Shown: one piece after another, positions 54,601 through 64,000 of the stretch
How positions within the stretch are numbered: the stretch's first letter is position 1
How the letters are laid out: every line of letters starts with the position of its first letter
Assembly: GCA_036785325.1 (NCBI GenBank)
Contig: JAXIVH010000045.1
Span: forward strand, 74,501 to 138,500
Reading direction: 5' to 3'
Length of the DNA stretch: 64,000 nt
Source: Urophycis tenuis
Taxonomy: Eukaryota > Chordata > Actinopteri > Gadiformes > Phycidae
Position numbers and translations under genes: made by a program
Notes under the pieces: generated by a model
Told to the model about the DNA's origin: nothing
The model's input: the letters and a program-made list of their open reading frames with translations, nothing else
Database searches by the model: none

Positions 54601-57600
54601 AAATGGGGGGGTCTGTTATGAATTTGTTTTTTTTATTATTTTTTTATAAAGCCCACACCCGGGGTGGCTAGAAATTTCCAATCCTGGCTCAGTGATGGGG
54701 GTTGAGTCTCTTATGATTTTTTATTTTTATTTTTTTTTTATAAAGCCCACACCCGGGGTGGCTAGAAATTTCCAATCCTGGCTCAGTGATGGGGGGGGGG
54801 GTCTGTTATGATTTTTTTTATTTTTTTTTATAAAGCCCACACCCGGGTGGCTAGAAATTTCCAATCCTGGCTCAGTGATGGGGGTTGGGTCTCTTATGAT
54901 TTTTTATTTTTTTTTATTTTTTATAAAGCCCACACCCGGGGTGGCTAGAAATTTCCAATCCTGGCTCAGTGATGGGGGGGGGGGGTCTGTTATGATTTTT
55001 TTTATTTTTTTTTATAAAGCCCACACCCGGTTGGCTAGAAATTTCCAATCCTGGCTCAGTGATGGGGGGGGTCTGTTATGATTTTTTTTAATTTTTTTTT
55101 TTTATATTTTTTTTTTTTTTTTTATAAAGCCCACCCCCGGGTTGGCTAGAAATTTCCAATCCTGGCTCAGTGATGGGGGTTGGGTCTCTTATGATTTTTT
55201 ATTTTTTTTTATTTTTTATAAAGCCCACACCCGGGGTGGCTAGAAATTTCCAATCCTGGCTCAGTGATGGGGGGGGGGGGTCTGTTATGATTTTTTTTTT
55301 TTTTTTTTTATAAAGCCCACACCCGGGTGGCTAGAAATTTCCAATCCTGGCTCAGTGATGGGGGGGGTCTGTTATGATTTTTTTTTATTTTTTTTTTAAA
55401 TAATTTTTATTTTATTTTTATAAAGCCCACCCCCGGGGTGGCTAGAAATTTCCAATCCTGGCTCAGTGATGGGGGTTGGGTCTCTTATGATTTTTTTTTA
55501 TTTTTTTTTTTATAAAGCCCACACCCGGGGTGGCTAGAAATTTCAAATCCTGGCTCATTGATGGGGGGGGGGGGGGGTCTGTTATGATTTTTTTTTTTTT
55601 TTTTTATAAAGCCCACACCCGGGGTGGCTAGAAATTTCCAATCCTGGCTCAGTGATGGGGGTTGGGTCTCTTATGATTTTTTTTATTTTTTTTTTTTTTA
55701 TAAAGCCCACACCCGGGTTGGCTTGACATTTCCAATCCTGGCTCAGTAATGGGGGTGGGTTCTGTTATGATTTATTATTATTTTTTTTTTATAAAGCCCA
55801 CACCCCTGGTGGCTAGAAATTTCCAATCCTGGCTCAGTGATGGGGGGGGGGGTCTGTTATGATTTTTTTAATTTTTTTTTTATATAACTTTATTATTTTT
55901 TTTATAAAGCCCACACCCGGGGTGGCTAGAAATTTCCAATCCTGGCTCAGTGATGGGGGTGGGGGGGGGGTCTGTTTTGATTTATTTATTTTTTTTTTTT
56001 TTAAAGCCAACACCCGGGGTGGATAGAAAGTTCCAATCCTGGCTCTGTGATGGGGGTGGGGTCTGTTATGATTTTTAATTTTTTTTTTTTTTTTTTTATA
56101 AAGCCCACACCCGGGGTGGCTAGACATTTCCAATCCTGGCTCAGTAATGGGTGGGGTCTGTTATATTTTTTATTTTTTTTATTTTTTTTAAAGCCCACAC
56201 CCGGGGTGGCTAAAAATTTCCAATCCTGGCTCAGTGATGGGGGTGGGGTCTGTTGTGATTTTTTTTTATTTTATTTTTTTTTATAAAGCCCACCCCCGGG
56301 GTGGCTAGAAATTTCCAATCCTGACTCTGTGATGGGGGTGGGGTCTGTTATGATTTTTTATTTTTTTATTTTTTTTATAAAGCCCACACCCGGGGTGGCT
56401 AGAAATTTCCAATCCTGGCTCAGTGATGGGGGGGGGGGGGGGGTCTGTTATGATTTTTTTTTTTTTTTTTTTATAAAGCCCATACCCGGGTAGCTAGAAA
56501 TTTCCAATCCTGGCTCAGTGATGGGCGGGGGGGGTCTGTTATGATTTTTTTTTTTTTTTTTTTTATAAAGCCCACCCCCGGGGTGGCTAGAAATTTCAAA
56601 TCCTGGCTCAGTGATGGGGGTGGGGTCTGTTATGAATTTTTTTTTTTTTTTTTTATAAAGCCCACACCCGGGCTGGCTAGAAATTTCCAATCCTGGCTCA
56701 GTGATGGGGGGGGGGGGTCTGTTATGATTTTTTATTTTTTTTATTTTTATAAAGCCCACACCAGAGGTGGCTAGAAATTTCCAATCCTGGCTCAGTGATG
56801 GGCGGGGGTCTGTTATGAATTTTTATTTTTTTATTTTTTATTTTTTTTTATTTTATCATTATTTGTATAAAGCCCACACCCGGGGTGGCTAGAAATTTCC
56901 AATCCTGCCTCAGTGATGGGGGGGGGGGGTCTGTTGTGATTTATTTATTATTTTTTTTTTTTTATAAAGCCCACCCCCGGGGTGGCTAGAAATTTCCAAT
57001 CCTGGCTCTGTGATGGGGGGGGGGGGGTCTGTTATGATTTTTTTTAATTTTTTTTTTTTTTATCAAGCCCAAACTCGGGGTGGCTTGACATTTCCAATCC
57101 TGGCTCAGTAATGGGGGTGGGTTCTGTTATGATTTATTATTATTTTTTTTTTATAAAGCCCACACCCCTGGTGGCTAGAAATTTCCAATCCTGGCTCAGT
57201 GATGGGGGGGGGGGTCTGTTATGATTTTTTTAATTTTTTTTTTATATAACTTTATTATTTTTTTTATAAAGCCCACACCCGGGGTGGCTAGAAATTTCCA
57301 ATCCTGGCTCAGTGATGGGGGTGGGGGGGGTCTGTTATGATTATTTTTTTTTTTTTTTTTATAAAGCCCACACCCGGGTTGGCTAGAAATTTCCAATCCT
57401 GGCTCAGTGATAGGGGGGGGGTCTGTTATGATTTTTTTATTTTTTTTATAAATCCCACCCCCGGGGTGGCTAGAAATTTCCAATCCTGGCTCAGTTATGG
57501 GGGGGGGGGGGTCTGTTATGATTTTTTTTTTTTTTTTTTATAAAGCCCACCCCCGGGTGGCTAGAAATTTCCAATCCTGCCTCAGTGATGGGGGGGGGGG

Positions 57601-58859
57601 GGTCTGTTGTGATTTTTATTTATTTTTTATTTTTTTATAAAGCCCACCCCTGGGGTGGCTAGAAATTTCCAATCCTGGCTCTGTGATGGGGGGGGGCGGT
57701 CTGTTAAGATTTTTTATTATTATTTTATTTTTATCAAGCCCACACCCGGGGTGGCTAGTCATTTCCAATCCTGGCTCAGTAATGGGGGGGGGGTCTGTTA
57801 TGAATATGTTTTTTTTATTATTTTTTTATAAAGCCCACACCCGGGGGGCTAGAAATTTCGATTCCTGGCTCAGTGATGGGGGTGGGGGGGGGGGTCTGTT
57901 ATGATTTTTATTTTTTTATTTTTTTATAAAGCCCACACCCGGGGTGGCTAGAAATTTCCAATCCTGGCTCTGTGATGGGGGGGGGGGGGGTCTGTTATGA
58001 TTTTTTATTATTATTTTATTTTAATAAAGCCCACACCCAAGGTTGCTAGACATTTCCAATCCTGGCTCAGTGATGGGGGTGGGGGGGGGTCTGTTTTGAT
58101 TTTTTTTTTTTTTTTTTTTTTAAAGCCAACACCCGGGGTGGATAGAAAGTTCCAATCCTGGCTCTGTGATGGGGGTGGGGTCTGTTATGATTTTTAATTT
58201 TTTTATTTTTTTTTTTATAAAGCCCACACCCGGGGTGGCTAGACATTTCCAATCCTGGCTCAGTAATGGGTGGGGTCTGTTATAATTTTTATTATTTTTA
58301 TTTTTTATAAAGCCCACACCCGGGGTGGCTAAAAATTTCCAATCCTGGCTCAGTGATAGGGGGGGGGTCTGTTATGATTTTTTTAATTTTTTTTTTATAT
58401 AATTTTATTATTTTTTTTATAAAGCCCACACCCGGGGTGGCTAGAAATTTCCAATCCTGCCTCAGTGATGGGGTGGGGGGGTCTGTTGTGATTTTTTATT
58501 TTTTTTATTTTTTTATAAAGCCCAACCCCGGGGTGGCTAGAAATTTCCAATCCTGGCTCTGTGATCCTGGCTCTGTGATGGGGGGGGGGGGGGGGTCTGT
58601 TATGATTTTTTATTATTATTTTTTTTTATCAAGCCCACACCCGGGGTGGCTAGTCATTTCCAATCCTGGCTCAGTAATGGGGGGGTCTGTTATGAATTTG
58701 TTTTTTTTATTATTTTTTTATAAAGCCCACACCCGGGGTGGCTAGAAATTTCCAATCCTGGCTCAGTGATGGGGGTCGGGGGAGGGTCTGTTATGATTTT
58801 TTTTTTTTTTTTTTTTATAAAGCCCACACCTGGGGTGGCTAGAAAGTTCCAATCCTGGC

Positions 58860-60950
58860 TCAGTGATGGGGGGGGGGTCTGTTGTGATTTTTTTTTTTTT
58901 TTTTTTTTTTTATAAAGCCCACCCCCGGGGTGGCTAGAAAGTTCCAATCCTGGCTCAGTGATGGGGGGGGGGGGTCTGTTGTGATTTTTTTTATTTTTTT
59001 ATTTTTTTATAAAGCCCACCCCCGGGGTGGCTAGAAATTTCCAATCCTGGCTCAGTGATGGGGCTTGGGTCTCTTATGATTTTTTATTTTAATTTTTTTT
59101 TTATAAAGCCCACACCCGGGGTGGCTAGAAATTTCCAATCCTGGCTCAGTGATAGGGGGGGGGGTCTGTTATGATTTTTTTTATTTTTTTTTATAAAGCC
59201 CACACCCGGGTGGCTAGAAATTTCCAATCCTGGCTCAGTGATGGGGGTTGGGTCTCTTATGATTTTTTATTTTTATTTTTTTTTTATAAAGCCCACACCC
59301 GGGGTGGCTAGAAATTTCCAATCCTGGCTCAGTGATGGGGGGGGGGGTCTGTTATGATTTTTTTAAATTTTTTTTTAAAATAATTTTATTTTTATTTTTA
59401 TAAAGCCCACCCCCGGGGTGGCTAGAAATTTCCAATCCTGGCTCAGTGATGGGGGTTGGGTCTCTTATGATTTTTTTTTTTTTTTTTTTTTTTATAAAGC
59501 CCACACCCGGGGTGGCTAGAAATTTCCAATCCTGGCTCAGTGATGGGGGGGGGGGGGGTCTGTTATGATTTTTTTTATTTTTTTTTATAAAGCCCACACC
59601 AGGGGTGGCTAGAAATTTCCAATACTGGCTCAGTGATGGGGGGGGGGTCTGTTATGATTTTTTTTTTTTTTTTTTTATAAAGCCCACACCCGGGTGGCTA
59701 GAAATTTCCAATCCTGGCTCAGTGATGGGGGGGGGGGGTCTGTTATGATTTTTATTTTATTTTTTTTTATAAAGCCCACCCCAGGGGTGGCTAGAAATTT
59801 CAAATCCTGGCTCAGTGATGGGGGGGGGGGGGTCTGTTATGATTTTTTTTTTTTTTTTTTTTATAAAGCCCACACCTGGGGTGGCTAGAAAGTTCCAATC
59901 CTGGCTCAGTGATGGGGGGGGGGTCGGTTGTGATTTTTTTTTTTTTTTTTTTTTTTTATAAAGCCCACCCCCGGGGTGGCTAGAAAGTTCCAATCCTGGC
60001 TCAGTGATGGGGGGGGGGGGTCTGTTGTGATTTTTTTTATTTTTTTATTTTTTTATAAAGCCCACCCCCGGGGTGGCTAGAAATTTCCAATCCTGGCTCA
60101 GTGATGGGGCTTGGGTCTCTTATGATTTTTTATTTTAATTTTTTTTTTATAAAGCCCACACCCGGGGTGGCTAGAAATTTCCAATCCTGGCTCAGTGATG
60201 GGGGGGGGGGTCTGTTATGATTTTTTTTATTTTTTTTTATAAAGCCCACACCCGGGTGGCTAGAAATTTCCAATCCTGGCTCAGTGATGGGGGTTGGGTC
60301 TCTTATGATTTTTTATTTTTATTTTTTTTTTATAAAGCCCACACCCGGGGTGGCTAGAAATTTCCAATCCTGGCTCAGTGATGGGGGGGGGGGGTCTGTT
60401 ATGATTTTTTTAAATTTTTTTTTAAAATAATTTTATTTTTATTTTTATAAAGCCCACCCCCGGGGTGGCTAGAAATTTCCAATCCTGGCTCAGTGATGGG
60501 GGTTGGGTCTCTTATGATTTTTTTTTTTTTTTTTTTTTTTATAAAGCCCACACCCGGGGTGGCTAGAAATTTCCAATCCTGGCTCAGTGATGGGGGGGGG
60601 GGGGTCTGTTATGATTTTTTTTATTTTTTTTTATAAAGCCCACACCAGGGGTGGCTAGAAATTTCCAATACTGGCTCAGTGATGGGGGGGGGGTCTGTTA
60701 TGATTTTTTTTTTTTTTTTTTTATAAAGCCCACACCCGGGTGGCTAGAAATTTCCAATCCTGGCTCAGTGATGGGGGGGGGGGTCTGTTATGATTTTTAT
60801 TTTATTTTTTTTTATAAAGCCCACCCCAGGGGTGGCTAGAAATTTCAAATCCTGGCTCAGTGATGGGGGGGGGGGGGTCTGTTATGATTTTTTTTTTTTT
60901 TTTTTGTAAAGCCCACACCCGGGCTGGCTAGAAATTTCCAATCCTGGCTC
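58860..60950 (+). repeat. 1.05-kb tandem duplication (boundary about 59905)
   Basis: The GGGGCTTGGGTCTCTTATG marker occurs at 59060 and 60106, an offset of 1046 bp. CACACCAGGGGTGG with CCAATACTGGC is at about 59596 and 60643. The two copies share about eleven monomers in order. Differences are few: a single base (GGTCGGTTG near 59925), homopolymer lengths, and GATAGGGG against GATGGGG. This is among the most alike of the large copies in the window. Confidence 0.83.
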
Positions 60951-63900
60951 AGTGATGGGGGGGGGGGGGGTCTGTTATGATTTTTTATTTTTTTTATTTT
61001 TTAAAAGCCCACACCAGAGGTGGCTAGAAATTTCCAATCCTGGCTCAGTGATGGGTGGGGGTCTGTTATGAATTTTTATTTTTTTATTTTTTATTTTTTT
61101 TTATTTTATTATTATTTGTATAAAGCCCACACCCGGGGTGGCTAGAAATTTCCAATCCTGCCTCAGTGATGGGGGGGGGGGGGGGTCTGTTATGATTTTT
61201 TTTAATTTTTTTTTTTTTATCAAGCCCACACTCGGGGTGGCTTGACATTTCCAATCCTGGCTCAGTAATGGGGGTGGGTTCTGTTATGATTTATTATTAT
61301 TTTTTTTTTATAAAGCCCACACCCGGCGTGGCTAGAAATTTCCAATCCTGGCTCAGTGATGGGGGGAGGGGGGGGTCTGTTATGATTTTTTTTTTTTTTT
61401 TTTTATAAAGCCCACACCCGGGTGGCTAGAAATTTCCAATCCTGGCTCAGTGATGGGGGGGGGGGTCTGTTGTGATTTTTTTTTATTTTTTTTTTTTTTA
61501 TAAAGCCCACCCCCGGGGTGGCTAGAAATTTCCAATCCTGGCTCTGTGATGGGGGTGGGGTCTGTTATGATTTTTAATTTTTTAATTTTTTTTTTATAAA
61601 GCCCACACCCGGGGTGGCTAGAAATTTCCAATCCTGACTCAGTGATGGGGGTGGGGTCTGTTATGATTTTTTATTTTTATTTTTATTTTATAAAGCCCAC
61701 ACCCGGTTTGGCTAGAAATTTCCAATCCTGGCTCAATGATGGGGACGGGGTCTGTTATGATTTTTTTTTATTATTTTTTTTTATAAAGCCCACACCCGGG
61801 GTGGCTAGAAATTTCCAATCCTGCCTCAGTGATGGGGGGGGGGGGGTCTGTTGTGATTTTATTTTATTTTTATTTTTTTATAAAGCCCAGCCCCGGGGTG
61901 GCTAGAAATTTCCAATCCTGGCTCAGTGATGGGGGGGGGGGGGTCTGTTATGATTTTTTTTTTTTTTTTTTTATAAAGCCCACACCCGTGGTGGCTAGAA
62001 ATTTCCAATCCTGGCTCTGTGATGGGGGGGGGGGTCTGTTATGATTTTTTTTTTTTTTTTTTTTTTCTCAAGCCCACACCCGGGGTGGCTAGTCATTTCC
62101 AATCCTGGCTCGTAATGGGGGGGGGGGTCTGTTATGAATTTGTTTTTTTCATTATTTTTTTATAAAGCCCACACCCGGGGTGGCTAGAAATGTCGAATCC
62201 TGGCTCAGTGATGGGGGTGGGGGGGGGTCTGTTATGATTTTTATTTTTATTTTTTTTTATAAAGCCCACACCCGGGGTGGCTAGAAATTTCCAATCCTGT
62301 CTCAGTGATGGGGGGGGGGGTCTGTTGTGATTTTATTTATTATTTTTTTTTTTATAAAGCCCACCCCCGGGGTGGCTAGAAATTTCCAATCCTGGCTCTG
62401 TGATGGGGGGGGGGGGGGGGGGGGGGGTCTGTTATGATTTTTTATTATTTTATTTTTTTTATCAAGCCCACACCCGGGGTGGCTAGACATTTCCAATCCT
62501 GGCTCAGTAATGGGGGGGGGGGTCTGTTATGAATTTGTTTTTTTTATTATTTTTTTATAAAGCCCACCCCCGGGGTGGCTAGAAATTTCCAATCCTGGCT
62601 CAGTGATGGGGGGGGGGGGGGGGGTCTGTTGTGATTTTTTTTTATTTTATTTTTTTTTATAAAGCCCACCCCCGGGGTGGTTAGTAATTTCCAATCCTGA
62701 CTCTGTGATGGGGGTGGGGTCTGTTATGATTTTTTAATTTTTTATATTTGTTTATAAAGCCCACACCCGGGGTGGCTAGAAATTTCCGATCCTGGCTCAT
62801 TGATGGGGGTTGGGTCTATTATGATTTTTTATTTTTATTTTTTTTTTATAAAGCCCACACCCGGGGTGGCTAGAAATTTCAAATCCTGGCTCAGTGATGG
62901 GGGGGGGTCTGTTATGATTTTTTTTAATTTTTTTTTATAAAGCCCACACCCGGGTGGCTAGAAATTTCCATTTCGGGCTCAGTGATGGGGGTGGGGTCTG
63001 TTATGATTTTTTTTTTTTTTTTTTTTATAAAGCGCACACCCGGGGTGGCTAGAAATTTCCGATCCTGGCTCAGTAATGGGGGTGGGGGGGGTCTGTTATG
63101 ATTTTTTTTAATTTTTTTTTTTATAAAGCCCACACCCGGGGTGGCTAGAAATTTCCAATCCTGGCTCAGTGATGGGGGTGGGGGGGGTCTGTTATGATTT
63201 TTTTTTTTTTTTTTTTTTATAAAGCCCACACCCGGGGTGGCTAGAAATTTCCAATCCTGGCTCAGTGATGGGGGGGTGGGGGTCTGTTGTGATTTTTTTT
63301 TAATTTTTTTTTTTTTATAAAGCCCACCCCTGGGGTGGCTAGAAATTTCCAATCCTGACTCTGTGATGGGGGTGGGGTCTGTTATGATTTTTTATTTTTT
63401 TATATTTGTTTATAAAGCCCACACCCGGGTTGGCTAGAAATTTCCAATCCTGCCTCAGTGATGGGGGGGGGGGGGTCTGTTGTTATTTTTTTTAATATTT
63501 TTTTTTTTATAAAGCCCACCCCCGGGGTGGCTAGAAATTTCCAATCCTGGCTCTGTGATGGGGGGGTTGTCTGTTATTATTTTTTATTATTTTATTTTTT
63601 TTATCAAGCCCACACCCGGGGTGGCTAGACATTTCCAATCCTGGCTCAGTAATGGGGGGGGTCTGTTATGAATTTGTTTTTTTTATTATTTTTTTATAAA
63701 GCCCACCCCCGGGGTGGCTAGAAATGTCCAATCCTGGCTCTGTGATGGGGGGGGGGGTCTGTTATGATTTTTTTTTTATTTTTATTTTTATTTTTTATAA
63801 AGCCCACCCCCGGGGTGGCTAGAAATTTCCAATCCTGGCTCAGTATTGGAGGGGGGGGGGGGGTCTGTTATGATTTTTTATTTTGTTTTTTTTTTATAAA

Positions 63901-64000
63901 GCCCACCCCCGGGGTGGCTAGAAATTTCCAATTCTGGCTCAGTGATGGGGGTGGGGTCTGTTATGATTTTTTATTTTTTTATATTTGTTTATAAAGCCCA

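Larger units (their letters stand above)
45991..64000 (+). repeat. Right arm of the G-run/T-run satellite array
   Basis: The array resumes with a 16-base G-run (45991-46006) and continues in the same orientation to the window end, which is inside a monomer. Monomer structure is the same as in the left arm. Resumption in the sixth higher-order slot (decamer at 46007) exactly completes the cycle interrupted at 41855. No gene, RNA gene or second mobile element was recognised here. Confidence 0.97.

Noticed and set aside
1..64000. Telomeric repeat or immunoglobulin switch region
   Set aside because: There are no TTAGGG tandem units. Switch-type GAGCT/GGGGT pentamers are not the repeating unit, and no constant-region exon is present.
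1..64000. Inverted monomers or hairpin-type array reversals
   Set aside because: Reading both strands, no segment of the reversed core (GGCTTTATA preceded by GTGTGG on the + strand) was found.

Overview
This is a eukaryotic, non-genic window. About 59.9 kb of the 64 kb is one head-to-tail tandem satellite array. It is interrupted once, at about 41856-45990, by a full-length-looking non-LTR retrotransposon (LINE) on the minus strand. The LINE has the protein layout (apurinic-type endonuclease, reverse transcriptase, no RNase H) and the ATCTT-type 3' tail of the L2/CR1/Rex1 group in the Jockey superfamily. Such elements are abundant in teleost fish, so a fish genome is the best guess. No host gene, tRNA, rRNA or prokaryotic feature was found.

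The satellite monomer is about 85-110 bp, giving roughly 640 monomers by division. Each has four parts: a G-run of 5-32 bases, a conserved TCTGTTATGA or TCTGTTGTGA decamer, a T-rich spacer of 15-70 bases with scattered A, and a conserved core of about 50 bp. The core starts with TATAAAGCCCAC, passes through a C/G dyad and a GAAATTTC palindrome, and ends with CTGGCTCAGTGATG. Every monomer examined points the same way, so the + strand is G/T-rich for 60 kb. Open frames inside the array are by-products of this repetition and are not annotated as genes.

The array has several levels of order. Diagnostic variants define at least six monomer types that recur in a fixed order as a six-monomer higher-order repeat of about 593-596 bp (clearest at 36279-37467 and 29610-30202). 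Larger blocks have been copied, some in tandem and some at a distance: about 3.5 kb (3800/10397), 1.72 kb (7795/9517), 0.85 kb (13890/16912), three copies of about 385 bp (20997-21960), 1.15 kb (23090/24240), about 5.3 kb (34625/39928) and 1.05 kb (58860/59905). Most length differences measured between copies are close to whole numbers of monomers. Two more degenerate patches (about 25440-26920 and 49080-49990) may be older sequence.

The LINE lies between the last GAT of one monomer and the G-run of the next. The unoccupied paralogue of that site is also in the window (around 36745), which fixes both junctions, shows no target-site duplication, and suggests insertion after the 5.3-kb duplication. 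The LINE encodes an uninterrupted 1018-residue protein. Its 3' untranslated region carries a diverged, frameshifted second copy of the last ~120 codons plus adjoining 3' sequence. Its 5' region carries a perfect 32-bp AT-rich palindrome and an 8-bp-arm hairpin at the 5' end.
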